Origin: Theristus sp. LFF4_11
Taxonomy: Eukaryota; Nematoda; Chromadorea; Monhysterida; Xyalidae
Reading direction: 5' to 3'
DNA length: 64,000 nt
Assembly (NCBI GenBank): GCA_030248135.1
Contig: JASANC010002240.1
Span: forward strand, 27,402-91,401
Shown here: positions 37,225 through 48,824 of the stretch, piece by piece
How positions within the stretch are numbered: the stretch's first letter is position 1
Layout: every line of letters starts with the position of its first letter
Made by a program: the position numbers and the translations under genes
Notes under the pieces: generated by a model
The model's input: only the letters and a program-made list of their open reading frames with translations
What the model was told of the DNA's origin: nothing
Database searches by the model: none

Positions 37225-39740
37225 GCTTGCAAAGGAATAAACTGGACCCTGACCTGACTGGACTGTCAAGCAAGGCGCAAATGCAGAAATGCAATGCAGT
37301 GCAGCAGATGCGAACACAAATCGTTAAAAATTTGTGCGAATCGTGGTTTTCGTGTTTCAATCAACCAGAAAAACTTGCAGACAAAGTTCTCGATGTCGAC
37401 GAAAACGAGCGTGACGCAACAGCGGACGTGTGCAGCCAGTCGACGGGCAGTTGTTGCGATGACTTGCCACTGGCGTCCAGGTGCTGTCGTGTTGGTGTGC
37501 GTGATGCTGACGACGACGATGACGATGATCACTCAATTGTGATGGGGCTTTTTGTTTGTTTGTTAACTTTGTGAAACGTACAGTGTATTTCGTTGAACCT
37601 GTCACTTGGTTTGTTGGCAGGATGCAGAGTCCGCGAAACTTTGAGTTGAAGGAAAATGAACAAAAATCGGGTTGGGTCGGAATCAAACACCCCATTTGTG
37701 GCAAAGCATTTTTAAATTCAAACCCGGCTCCATTCTTTCTTGTTTTGCGGGCTTTGTATATTGCTAAACAAGGTGACAGGTTTTAAGAAACGCACTGTAA
37801 ATAAAATTGCTGAGCGTTTGTGTGGGGACAGGTGAAAAATCAGAAGACTGGAAAACTGTCGACACTGGAATGTTGCAGGTGAAGTCTTTTTCGAGCGACG
37901 ATGACAGTGACGGCACGGACGATGACGACCACAACGAGCAGTCCCGGTTTTTCCGGACATCATATTTACAACAACGCTCACAGTTGCAAGAACAACCGAA
38001 TGACGACCGTTGCAAGACTGCTGCTGATTGTGGCATTGCCGAAGAGAGTGAGGAGGACAAGAATGAGAACACCATGGAAGGTGACCATTCGTTGGTGTCG
38101 GTCGACGATGTCGACTCAATGCTGCGCGCGGCTGGCTGGTTGATCGCCAATCAGCGGCTGGAGAACACTGGTTGGCTGTGTGGGGAGGCGGTTTTGTGGA
38201 AGGGCGAATCGTGCGTAAAAGCCGCCGTCGTACATGGTGGACGGTGGCTTGCATTTTGCAATGACACAAGAGTTGACGTAACGTGCCGCACACACACACA
38301 CACACACACACAGATCTGACAAAAGCACTAGTCCGAAGACAAAGAAATGCCCCAAAATGGCTGTCAACAACACTGAGAAGACATAAACTGAATTCTGACA
38401 AAAGAGTCAGGAAACATTCTGGAAATGGGGGCGTGAAAATGGATTTCCGTTGGGATTTTAAGGTGTGTTCTGACACCTAAATCCAAAACTTTAGGTGTCG
38501 TCTAGAATTTAGTTCACCTATTTAGGTGTAAAAAAACCTGTGCGTCAGTATGAACGAGCCTTAAAACTCTCACTGAACAAGTACCGTATTACCTCTAATA
38601 AACCCCCATGGGGGTGGGTTTATTTCTTCAGCGACTTCTGGGGGGGGGTTATTTGGAAACCATTTTTAGGAGTGGGCAAAATGGCAAAAATACCTTCCAT
38701 GGCAGGAAGGAAGTCGCAGAAACTTCTACTCTACATAGAAATTTCCTTTTACAACAGCCTTTTGTAATGAAATTACCATTAACTCATCCATTTGGCGCCT
38801 TTGGTAGCACAATTTCCTCATTTTCACTGCAACCAGCCACTGAATTCGCTGGGTATGTGTTTCAAACAGGTTTCAATAATCCCCCATGGGGGATTATTTT
38901 GGGGGGGGGGGATTATTTGGAAACTTGTCGAGGGGGTGGGGGTTTATTTTGGGGGGGGGGTTTAATTTTGGGGGGGGGGTTTAATAGAAGTAATACGGTA
39001 TTCAGAGAACTTGTAACCGAGCGATTTTCTAGTTACCAATGAATGAGTGCCAGGCAACGCCCGAATGCAAGAATTCGGCCGAACCTTTTCAGGCAGTCCA
39101 ACCAAAGCGCTAGTGGACTACTCAATAAACTCAACGTCAAGTAGTGATGAAGCAGAAGCGACTGATGGAAATGCGGATACTGATGAGCTCAACGATGCAA
39201 CTGCTCGCAGTTCAAAAACCGAATCTGCTGCGGCACATCGACAGAGCTGCTCAAGCGCAACAGACGACCAAACTGTGAGGCTGGCAATTTGTCGCTTTTT
39301 GTGGAATTTCTTTTGGTGGTAAAAAGTGTTAATTTTAGAGTTGATTCAGGTTTCCGGATCTTATTTTGTGCTGATCCGGATCGATCAATCGTCAAATTCT
39401 TTTTCAGAGTGAGCGACCTGCTGCGTCTGCGTCAGGTCAGTCAGGCGCAGCTGGCAGCGCCACTACTACTGGGTCTGTTCCGCTGCATTTGCGCGTCGGC
39501 GCGCGCGCTTTCAGGACGCCGGAACAGAAGGTCTCTTTTTCAGTTGGAATTGGGAGTGGTTTTCTTGTCAATTTTTTCATGGACTGAATGGTTTGTTGGG
39601 TGGTTGTGGTTGGTAGGTGGATTATCACATGCGGCGGTGCGTCAGTCGTGTTTGCGTTTGCTTGAACAGGGATGTTTTTTGTTTGTTATGCGTTCCGTCA
39701 GTCTCAGTCTCGGGCTCGTGTACGGATGGCAAATGAATAG
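37225..39740 (+). CDS. Acidic Ser/Asp-rich protein, six exons, unrecognised
   Basis: Exons 37225-37480, 37621-37670, 37832-38080, 39093-39274, 39408-39530, 39702-39740; all five junctions keep phase (2,1,1,0,0) with good splice sites. The protein has a Cys-containing N-terminal part (NLCESWFSCFNQ), then KSEDWKTVDTGMLQVKSFSS followed by DDDSDGTDDDD, a Ser/Thr/Ala/Glu-rich segment (STSSSDEAEATDGNADTDE) and a basic end RARVRMANE. It is probably intrinsically disordered. The start is uncertain: the first in-frame ATG is 37281, but coding may extend upstream through the acceptor at 37224. Alternative donors for exon 3 in the same phase exist further down. A MITE occupies the 38.1-39.1 kb intron. 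No family is recognised. Confidence 0.6.
38582..39000. mobile_element. TACCGTATTAC MITE, copy 2
   Basis: Inverted TACCGTATTACCTCTA / TAATACGGTA ends and the same internal core as the copy at 28164. It is inserted in an intron of the acidic-protein gene. Confidence 0.88.
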
Positions 39741-39986
39741 TTTTTTTTCTCAATATTTTCGGGTAAAATTTCGTTTTGGTTTTCCATGCGAACTGCCAGC
39801 TCGTAGTGGCGATGTTGGATATAGATAGCTTTCGCCGACGTGTGATCGGTCTTGCTAGCCTAATAACCGCCCGGTCGTTCCAAACCGGCATTTCGAATGA
39901 CTCAACCAATAGGTCGCCTGATTTTCAAGGAAGGAGACCTCTGTGTATCTGCTATGCGTGTCCGTAAAAATTACCCGACTTGCACG

Positions 39987-40275
39987 ATGGCTCCGCGCAC
40001 GCGCACCCCAGCCCGGCGAAAATCAGAGATACAGAAGAAGGGTGGCATGGCCTCATGTGCCCCTCTTCTTGACAAGCCATTTCCAAATGCCGTAGACGCA
40101 GGTTTTTGGAAACGAGAGAGCTTTTTTCTGCTTTTCCACAGCGCTGGTGGGCGCGCGCAGCCGGCGCTTCGATGTCGTCGCTGGAGCAGTCGACCGACTC
40201 TGACAGTGAACGTGAGCAGCAGACGCGGACGACAGACGCACCACATTCAGGTGGCACTCGTACGGCACCACACTG
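39987..40275 (+). CDS. Possible two-exon ORF, weak
   Basis: From ATG at 39987 (MAPRTRTPARRKSEIQKKGG) a short frame leads to a possible donor near 40090. After acceptor CTTTTCCACAG (40141) a second frame encodes SSLEQSTDSDSEREQQTR and stops at 40275, just before a transposon. The phase match needs a weak GTAGAC donor. Confidence 0.25.
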
Positions 40276-40327
40276 AGTGGCGACCACAGTTTTCTGGTGG
40301 TCAAGCCAGCCAATCGGCTCGGCAGTA

Positions 40328-41462
40328 CAGGGTGTCCCAAAAAAAACATAACAAAAGTAAATGGCTCGTGCGGCCGACTGGTTGCACGTGAAGCCGTGAA
40401 ATTTGAAACACTTTTAGAAAAAGGGAACACATTTTGTGTGTCCAAATTTTATCCCGAAATTCTATTTTTTCAATAATATTCAAGCAGAAATGCGTAAAAA
40501 CTCAAAAATCACCTAACTTCAGCATTTGACTCAGAATAATCAACGTTGTCGTCATCGAGATTCACATATGACAGTGGCGCAAATTCATCTTTAGCTTCGT
40601 CTTCACTGATCTCATCAGATTTTCCCTCTCGACCCTTTAGTTTCACTTTTTTCAGCAGCCCAATGTCTTTTTGTCTTTTTCATTGTTCTCAATGATTGCC
40701 GACATTCGATGTTCGAAATTGATGAGCAATTCTGGTGCAGCGCCCGATCATCGTTGATTTTTTGCACACCACTGCGAATTTTGGTTTTCAAATTGTCGAA
40801 AATGTTGGGCGCCGAACGGTACACAATTTCCTTCAGGTGCCCCAAACCCATAAGTCAAGAGGAAAATTGAAACAAGTGCGCGAGTGGCTGTCGGCGTCGT
40901 TCGGTGACCGCTGGATCGGATGCATGGGCAGAATTGAATGGCCCGAGAGGAGTCCGGACATGAAGCCTTTGACTTCTGCGTTTGGGGGCATCTGACGGAT
41001 AATGCGGGATATTTTCGGCGCCCACCACTGCAGCGGTGTGAGAAAAAAATCATCGATGATCGGGCGCTGCACCAGAAAGTGATCATCAGTTTCAAACATC
41101 GTTCATTGAGAACAATGGAAAACACATTGAGCAGCCGAGAAACATGAAACTGAACGACCGTGAGCATGAACATGATGGCATCAGTAAAGTTGAAGCTGAC
41201 GATGAGCTTGTGCCACTGCCAGATGAGATTCTCGATGACGACAATGATGTTTATCTTGAGTCAAAAAACTGAATTTAGGTGATTTTTGAGCTTTTACGTA
41301 TTTCTGCTGAAATGTTATTGAAAAAGTGGAATTTCGGGATAAAATTTGGACACACAAAATGTGTTCCTTTTTTCTAAAAGTGTTTCAAATTTCACGGCTT
41401 CATGTGCAACCAGTCGGCCGCACGAGCCATTTACTTTTGTTATGTTTTTTTGGGACACCCTG
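40328..41462. mobile_element. Palindromic mariner-type transposon
   Basis: Flanked by TA (40326-40327 and 41463-41464); the ends CAGGGTGTCCCAAAAAAA are inverted, and the two arms stay nearly identical for over 250 bases inward. Each arm carries the 3' part of a mariner-family transposase reading outward from the centre near 40855. The minus arm has GHLKEIVYRSAPNIFDNLK; the plus arm has VREWLSASFGDRWIG, EWPERSPDMKPL, then a frameshift and DFCVWGHLTD. The SPD motif is the third catalytic Asp region of the DDD transposases. The element therefore looks like two 3' halves joined head to head, without the N-terminal DNA-binding part, and cannot be autonomous. Confidence 0.85.
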
Positions 41463-41464
41463 TA

Positions 41465-42989
41465 TTTGAATACTGAAAAAATTTAAAAGCGCCCTTTATG
41501 CTTTGTCGTCAATGTCATGCCATGCCAACGAACGACAAATCGTCGGTTTTTTTAGTTTAAGCAAAAACGGATGATCAAAAACAGGCAAACCTGAGTTTTC
41601 AGCAAATTTTGTTGCGCGGTAATTATTTTCTACATTGCGCGGTGATTATTAAACTCATCCAATGAGCTGATTTGGCGCGGTGTATCCAGCGTGCGCTGAT
41701 TGGTCCGTTCGGTCAACGCGTGACTTTGCCAGACTTGTTGTTGTTGTTGCGTTGTATTGCTTGGATAGAAGTTCTTTTTCTTCAATTTAGAGAAAAACGA
41801 AAAACCGAAATCAGCGTTTGAGCTGGAATTTGTCAAAAATCTGGACGCCCTGTGTCGTGCGACGTCGGCAGACGATTCGAGTGGCGCGTCTAAATTTACA
41901 AGTACCTGTTGGTTTTGTTATTGTTGATTGCTTGTTGTTGCCGCTTCCGTTAAATTCCCCTCTTTTTCAGTGTTCTGTGGCTTGTGCGAAAACGAAATCG
42001 ACCAATGCGAATGTTGAATGCTTCACCAATTTATTTCAAAACGATGAAACAGCTGTCAGTACCAGCAGATTGTCAAGAATGTCCGTGTTTCTTTTACAGA
42101 CACACACATTTCAGAACACACTGTGAATGTCTTGCAGCACATGAAAATTTTGAAGTTAGCCAGTTAGCCACTCACTTAGTGAATAGTGATCAAGTCAATT
42201 CCAGCACGACTTAGCGGTCAGAGAAAGATGCTCCAAAGCGGTTTGGGGTTTGTGTCTATCTATAAAATCAAAATCGGTTTTAACAGTGTCAATCGTTGAC
42301 AGTTTTTTTGTTGACCGTCTGTGTTTCTTGGTTTTGGAGGCGCTATTCTATTCATTGTCTGTTGTTTGCTTCTCGACTTTCTTATTTATTGCTGTGCTTT
42401 CTAAACCCCACCAAAGTACTGGTTTTCTTTTGTACTGCAAATTGACACTTTTCTGAATCAGTTTCTTCAAGCCAATTATTTTTTTCATACTTCAGAACGC
42501 TACCTTAGTCTAGTTTTAAAAGTCCGTTGTGATGTCAGCTTTTTTTCAATTTTCTCATGCGGTGTCTGAATAGTTTTCCGGTGTCCGTCAAAGGATATTG
42601 AAATTGGAATGCAGATTCTGGCGCAGTTTCAATTCTCTCAGCGAACATTTTCGTGTTGTTTTTGTTTTGTTAACCGAGATTATGTCCGTTACCGTTGATT
42701 TTGTCGTCAGGTGGTATGTGCGTTTGCAGGCAAGCAATTTTTTAATTGTCTCTCTGTCCAAATTCTGTTGTTATTTGGTTGTGGTTCTGTGAAACAAACC
42801 AAAAATCGTTGAACAGTGGAGTAATATAATCACATTTCTTAAGAGTGAACTGCTTTCACAGTCTTCGTGTGCGCGTACATTCGGCCATAATCTGTGGTGT
42901 TGAAAATTTCAAATAAATATCAAATCTCCAAGTTCTCGGAACTGTTCAGCTGTATGTAACCGATTAAAACAGAACGAACGAACGGGGAC
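41465..42989. other. No gene seen
   Basis: Contains an (ACAACAACA)-like patch near 41738 and scattered ORFs without splice context. Confidence 0.4.
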
Positions 42990-43165
42990 GTATGGCGATG
43001 ATTTTTTAAGCCAAGGCTAACCAAGAAAAGTACAGAACGCCCATCGATTGGGGCGCCCATCGAGTTTTCTCTGTCATTCAGTGCCTATACACCTCCGTCG
43101 GCGGGACTCGATCCCCAGAACGCACAGACCAGAAGTCTAACGCGCTACCACCAGGCCACGAGGGT
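42990..43165 (-). mobile_element. tRNA-derived SINE, copy 2
   Basis: Inverted copy of the SINE at 1739-1940. In minus orientation it has ACCCTCG, TGGCCTGGTGGTAGCGCG, a loop with TTCT giving a possible TCT anticodon (tRNA-Arg-like), and box B GGATCGAGTCC. The body shares GACAGAGAAAACTCGATGGG with copy 1. Confidence 0.85.
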
Positions 43166-43849
43166 GGCCTATTCGCAGGCCGCGGCCACGTGATGTCTCG
43201 GAGAACGCGTTACAGTCAGTTTCAGTGCACCGGGTGTCCCAAAAGTAAAAGTGTAGCTTTTATCCCACTGATTCAAACAACCGGATGATATTTTATACCG
43301 TCATGACGTCATGCATCATTTTCATTCCCGTTTCAAAGTATTCTTTCTGTTTGTTTTAAACGCTTTGTTCTATGTGCTTTTGTCGGGGCTGTTCAGTTCT
43401 TTTTCGGTTTCGCCATCAACAAAACGTACGGAAACAGCTGCTCCAAGCGATCATCGACAGTTAGTGGTGCCAGAGTGGCACAGAAGCTGCAAAGAAATAG
43501 CCAGTCAGTTTTGGTGTTGATTCCGCTGCAGGGTGATCGGGACAACGTCAAAGAAGTAACCCCTCCGTTTAACATGCGATCTAATACGCAATCAGCTGAT
43601 TCGTTGGTGAAGCACATGACGCATGCATTCTTATACAGGCATTGCTGTGGAGGCGGAGTCTATTCTGCATGGAATGCGCATGCATCACGTGCTTACGAAC
43701 CAATCAGCTTGGAGCTAATTGCATATGAAAAAAACGGACTGTTGATGTTTGACATTTATTTGTTGACAATTGATGATGTCTGCTACAAGCTGACCTACCA
43801 CACGCTCTTGTGTTCACTTTTCTTGCGTTTGATTTTATCAGAAACGAAT

Positions 43850-45304
43850 TCAAGCTATCAATCGGGACTTCAAAATCAGCTGAAGATGAAAACTGCAATT
43901 CGCTTTTTTAAAGCTGCAACTGAACATAGCGTACTCTTCATGGAACTTTTCCAGTATCGGCGCCCCGGGTGTCTGTGCACGATACTTGCGAATGCCGCTC
44001 GATGTATCGAAGTATGCGAAAAACTCACGCACGGTGGATTCTCGTCGGTGGATCAACGATTCATCGTCCCTAAGCAAGTAAGCTCAGCTTCAACCATTGA
44101 CAAGTTTTCTAATGCCGTAATAATTAGTTAACGATTACTTCGCTCAGTTCAGTAGTAAAAAAAACGAATGGCGAAGTTGCTTGTGAACAAAATTGATTTC
44201 GTTTGCCTATAAAATGGCTCTCACCACAGCTCCAATTTTTGCTCCATTTCAAATGGTTTCCATTCAAATGGACTTCTTTAGAGCATCGCCTTGAGATCCC
44301 ACTCCCACATGTTCAATTCGATTAGATCAGAAAGAAGCTGCAATTAACAGCGGCCGATCATGTTATTATTGTTAGCTTCTGCACTCTGTAAAACTCGAAA
44401 TCATTGTGCATACTTGTTTTATGAGTGCGTTCAAGTGTTCATTTTGTTGCTCAGATAAACTAGTGACGTGCACTCGAGTGTCATAGTACCAATTAAGGGC
44501 CAGCACACCACCAGGCCGCAAGACACGTTGAGCCTCCGGAAAGAACAAATCGCTGTTCAACCAATGAACGGCAGTCGTAACGTTGATTAAATCAACCGAA
44601 TTTGTCTCCATTGGAATGCCATCATCAACGTTGTGTTGGCTGAATGGAAATGAGTTACACAGTCGAACTCTAAATTATCGGGAATCAGCTGATTGGTTGG
44701 TGGTCTTGTGATGCATGCTTTCAGTGCAGAAATTGCTTAGGGGTCGAAGTTTGGTTTGCATAGAAAGCATGCATCACGTGATCACCAACCAATCAACTGA
44801 TTTCCTATAATTTAGAGTTCGACTGTAGATTGTCAAGTCGTACTCACTCATTACAACCCATTTATAAAATCGTTTTGACGAACCGAAACTCTGCGTTTTT
44901 GTGTTCGTTTTGAAGGAGCTCCTTCGCTTTTTCTACTTGCGACCGGCTGATGTCGAAACCGATGAATCGGACCGTTGAGGGTAGCGCATGCAAATAAGTT
45001 GAACTGCTGACGCCTGGTCCACAACCAACATCAAGCACTAAACTCCATTGACTTTGGGGAATCTGCGACGACAATAAGTAACTTCTCTCTCAGTGTCCTG
45101 CAAGTCGAGCGTTTACAGAAATTCTGTTGATTTTTTCTGTCTAAAAAGAAAAGAAAAAAGTTGCGCCACAGAATAAATTTTTCGCACTGTTTCCGACAAA
45201 TAACGTAACACTCGGTCGACGACGGCTCTTGGCAGCGTTGGACGTGCTGTGGCGTACATCTCCGATAGATCCTGCCCTTCGTAGTGTTTAGTTCGCAAGC
45301 TCAT
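43850..45304 (-). pseudogene. SAM-dependent methyltransferase, downstream paralogue, in-frame stop
   Basis: Exons 45188-45304, 44884-45062, 44414-44639, 44225-44337, 43850-44069; phases 0,2,0,2 match the upstream paralogue exactly (285 codons). Motif I is LVLDVGCGPGVSSSTYL, then IGFDISRSQVEKA, the DLINVTTAVHWLN block and RVLRPGGVLALNWY, typical of the small class I family with crg1/TAM-like members that methylate small molecules. Exon 4 contains a TAA at 44278-44280 after 19 codons; the frame stays open on both sides and joins exon 5 correctly. It is therefore a recent nonsense change, an error, or a polymorphism. The second intron contains a MITE (44659-44826). A possible AATAAA lies about 90 bases past the stop. 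Confidence 0.75.
44659..44826. mobile_element. ACAGTCGAACTCTAAATTAT MITE
   Basis: Arms of about 65 bases: the left starts ACAGTCGAACTCTAAATTAT, and the right, reverse-complemented, is nearly the same. The sub-terminal parts hold CTGATTGGTTGGTG and TGATGCATGCTTTC. It lies inside a methyltransferase intron. Confidence 0.85.
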
Positions 45305-45402
45305 TTCAATGGCTTGGTATTCTTTTTTTACAAAAATGATGACTTTGATGACAGTAGCAAAAATTATCAAAAAAAACTTAAGTCATTTGTTTTTGCTCGT
45401 TA

Positions 45403-45408
45403 TTTATT
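45403..45408 (-). terminator. Poly(A) signal AATAAA for the upstream methyltransferase
   Basis: The minus strand reads AATAAA about 160 bases past the stop at 45569 and about 100 bases before the ATG of the next methyltransferase. The two genes are packed tightly head to tail. Confidence 0.45.
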
Positions 45409-45568
45409 TCAGAGACGTCACAGCTGATAACGGTCAGAGTTCGTAACGCTTATTCATATGTACATTTATGCACACAAGACAACAGAGTTTAACAATGCAT
45501 CAGGTCAACCCGGTATGGCGAAGTTGTTTTTGTTAGCCAACATAATATAATTTTTCAATTCCGTCCCA

Positions 45569-47239
45569 TCAACAGTTTCGTGATGAAAACTTGCGTGACC
45601 GTGTCGCTTCCTTGCTGTGGATGTGCAACAGAGCGAACGCTGCAAGAATTTCATGAATGCACAGAAATGAATGCATGATCAGTGTTGCAACAACGCTAAA
45701 ATCGATTCTGTACTTTTTGCAGAATTCTTCAAGCAACGCGTTTCCGTCAGGGTTTCGCTTTTGATACTCACGAACACCGCTCCACGATTCGAAATAGTTT
45801 AGAAATCCATTCAACGTCGTTATTTTCTTCGTTGAAAACAATTCTCCGTCGCTGCATTTTTGTAAATGTGGTTATGTAATTTGTGGGATTTGTAAAAGAG
45901 TGTCGTGGCAACAAAACTTTCTACTTGTTGCAATTGCATCATGTAAATTGCTGACCAACCATAGATCCACACGCGAATTGAACAATTCAAGCAGCGGCCA
46001 ATATTGGTCACGTCGATTTTGCTGCCGGTTATACCGGAAATAGCCTTCTTTGCACAGGTGATTGCTCAGCTAATCAATGAAATCATAACATTTTGGCAGC
46101 GCACTGAATTTTACGCAGTAAAGGTCGTTGCAAATTCACACAGATTGGCGTGATTATCGGCTCTTTTGAAAGACAGAGTTGTATAAAGCAGTTGAAATAA
46201 AATAGAACTGTCGATTAGAACGAAACAAGCCGTAACTTAGTTCGAGTCAAAATAAACAATGAAAATCAATCGTTTCCTACTTGTTGAACGAGTTCGTCAA
46301 TTCGTTCATTTCTGTCGTCGCTAGTGTTACAGTCAGATAAAATGATCTTCGGGTTTGCATACCAAGTGATGGCCAACACACCGCCTGGTCTCAAGACGCG
46401 ATGCGTTTCCGGAATGAATCGCTCCGCATTCAACCAGTGAATTGCTGATGATACATTGATTAGGTCCACTGACGAGTCGGAGAACGGAAGTCCATCATCG
46501 ACGTTGTGCACCCTGCACATCCATCCATCCATCCATCCATTTTATTTCGCGAAAAAGCAGGAAACTCCGATAAAACTGCGTGAACAGGCATGAAATTCGG
46601 AGACCCAAAAATCGCTTGAAGCAGATCCGAACTATCTAAAAAAATTTGTGGTGGTGCTGCATTTCTCATCTGGAAATGAAGCCATACACCGTAGATGGCA
46701 AAATTGAAATTGTTCATGTATTTGAAAAGAGGAAATGCCGGTCACATGAACGAGGCGTTCGGAAACGCGTCGGCCAAATTCGCCGCATGATGCAACTGCG
46801 ACTGACTGACGTCGACGCCAACGACGACCGTCTCGTGCGGCAGCGCTCGCAGATACTGCACCGTACTGAGACCGGTGCCACAGGCGACGTCCAGCACGCG
46901 GCGCCATTCGCGTTGCGCAACATGCAATCCAGTCGGTTGAGTCATGTTTTTTTATTTATTGTTATAGTGTGAATTTCAATGAGTTTTTTTGCAAATTCTG
47001 CCAGACATACAGTCCAGCTGGTGTATTTTTGGCTTGTCTACTACTCATGGTGGCTTACACTGCTCTGGTATTATGCCGTGCACTGCAGAATAAAACTGAA
47101 CGGAACTGAACTGGCGTCAGATAGGGACACTGACCGCTTGAGACAGATATGACAACACTTCGTCCACCAAGGCCGATGGCAACTCCGGGCGAACGACGCT
47201 ATAGTGCTCGGAAGCGTCGTAACCATCGAACAGACTCAT
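45569..47239 (-). CDS. SAM-dependent methyltransferase, upstream paralogue
   Basis: Exons 47135-47239, 46746-46921, 46281-46512, 45960-46069, 45569-45851 (301 aa). Motif I RVLDVACGTGLSTVQYL, acidic-loop VVGVDVSQSQLHHA, DLINVSSAIHWLN, RVLRPGGVLAITWY and a C-terminal LNGFLNYFESWSGVREY. This is a complete class I methyltransferase fold of the crg1/TAM-like small-molecule group. All junctions keep phase. At the expected exon-2 acceptor (46922-46923) the dinucleotide is AT, not AG, and there is no AG in the 75 bases before it; the exon begins in phase where the paralogue's does. Splicing here may fail, or exon 2 may be reached another way. A (GGAT)n run lies a few bases before the exon-3 acceptor. 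AATAAA is at 45403-45408, about 160 bases after the stop. Confidence 0.78.
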
Positions 47240-48205
47240 TATTGCAGTAGAACGACCAACTCTTGCTGTGTGACTTCGTGTGAACAGTTTTAGAATGTTT
47301 TGGCTTGTGGCGATATTTTTTCGTTGAATTTTCTTGTTTAGGGGTGCTACCAAGCAAACGACTTATGCAGCTGGGGAATGAGCCAAATCCACAACTGCTA
47401 CGTGTACCAGGACAGCTAACTGTTTCATTTTGTGTAACCTAATGCCTTTTTTATTTTTTCTTGCTTTGTGTGCTGCTTACGTGACAAAAAACCCTGCGTA
47501 GTGTTTCAGATAAATCTTGCAGGTGTTCACAAAACAACGTTGTTTTACGTGTGCTTAAATCAACCACTTTCGTCAGTTTTTTTCGTTATCAGCTTTCAAA
47601 CAAACAACTTTGACCCGATGGGAAAAAGTTGATTCGAATGCATAAAAGCTCAGCGGGTAATTTCGTCTGAATAAATTAGCTGTTTGAAATTAACAGTTAT
47701 TCTCACACCGTGACCTGACTGAATAAAAGTTTGACCTTCTTAATTGGGCCAATTTTAGTCTTTTGTAAGTGCGGTGCTTTGAAGTTTTTGATTGCCGTGA
47801 TGCTATTGGTGCTTGGTGGTGCAAAAACAAGTAAACCGACTTTTAGCTGCTACGGAATAAACCAGGCGACTTTTTACAAATTTTTGATCCGATAGTAAAA
47901 ACAGTTGATTTCAGCTCGGCACACGGCATTTTGAAATGGTTTTGTTTTCTAAAATGAATGGAGCTTTTTGAGTACCATGACCTTACTGGATAAAGGTTTG
48001 ACCTTCTCAATTAAACTAATTTCAGTCTTCAGAATGACGCAAACAATTTATAAGAAAACGTAATTGGAAAGGTCACCACACCCACGGCTGCACTAATCAC
48101 GCTCTGTTTTATGAACCTTGGTTTTCGCATTGAGCAAATAACTGAGTACCCAGCTAAAATAATCCAGAACCTTCGGCGATGAATTATATAAATCATTATT
48201 ACATA
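47240..48205. other. No gene seen; likely promoter side of the methyltransferase
   Basis: AT-rich, with a repeated ACCATGACCTTACTG / ACCGTGACCTGACTG motif followed by ATAAA.GTTTGACCTTCT at 47708-47745 and 47976-48020. No exon was found. Confidence 0.4.
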
Positions 48206-48440
48206 TACCGTAAAGTCTTTTCAAATAAGGTCTCCTCAGATGAATTTGAAAATTAGCAGTGTGACAACCTTATAAGTGGGAGGTGGTCTTATATGAAGCG
48301 ACGATTAGGAAGTCCGGGCTTTATGAATGGGGTGGGATTTAGACCAAGTCAAAATTTTGATTTTTTTGGTTTCCCGCCGTGTGACACTCCGCCCATTTTC
48401 GGGTGGGGGTCTTATATACGTGGGAGGAACCTATTTGTGT
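48206..48440. mobile_element. TACCGTAAAG MITE, copy 2 (decayed)
   Basis: Matches 30723-30984 through its body, including CCGCCGTGTGACACTCCGCC, but the right terminal TTACGGTA is lost. Confidence 0.8.
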
Positions 48441-48491
48441 AAATATCGTCAGCAGTCATCTGTAAATTGAACCACTGATGGCCACTTTAAA

Positions 48492-48824
48492 ATGTCACAC
48501 TCTTTCAATATATACAAAGTATTTCATCATGACGCGCAGGACGCACTAATAAGCTCGAATCTCTTGTTGATTGAGTTTTCCCTGAGTATTCATCTCACTC
48601 GTGGGTTACACTGTTGCTTTGTTTCACGCTGTAAAACTCAACGGCCCTCCGGCATGTTCATGTCCGTGTTCGTGTCCTGTCTCCAGAAAATCAGTAGCGC
48701 TAAAAAGGCTGGAATGTGGATGGTGTTCTTCCTCGCCGGTGAGATTGTTGCGGCCACAATTTCTGGGTCGATTCCAGTGGTCGCGCGGGCGCTCAGGCAG
48801 TTCACTGGTCGGTCATTCATCTGA
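48492..48824 (+). CDS. Hypothetical ORF with a hydrophobic segment
   Basis: A 110-codon ORF. The part from MFMSVFVSCLQKISSAKKAG to GMWMVFFLAGEIVAATISGS looks like a small membrane peptide. A possible exon (acceptor CCTGTCTCCAG before 48691, donor GTGAGA) lies in the same frame. No family is recognised. Confidence 0.22.
   Translation: MSHSFNIYKVFHHDAQDALISSNLLLIEFSLSIHLTRGLHCCFVSRCKTQRPSGMFMSVFVSCLQKISSAKKAGMWMVFFLAGEIVAATISGSIPVVARALRQFTGRSFI

Noticed and set aside
37718..38476. 252-codon minus-strand ORF
   Set aside because: It lies antisense to the well-phased exon at 37832-38080 and its flanks; composition and splice signals favour the plus strand.
43229..43260. Second mariner end (GGGTGTCCCAAAAGT)
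   Set aside because: Only one short end is seen, with no partner or TA-flanked element nearby; it may be chance or a solo remnant.
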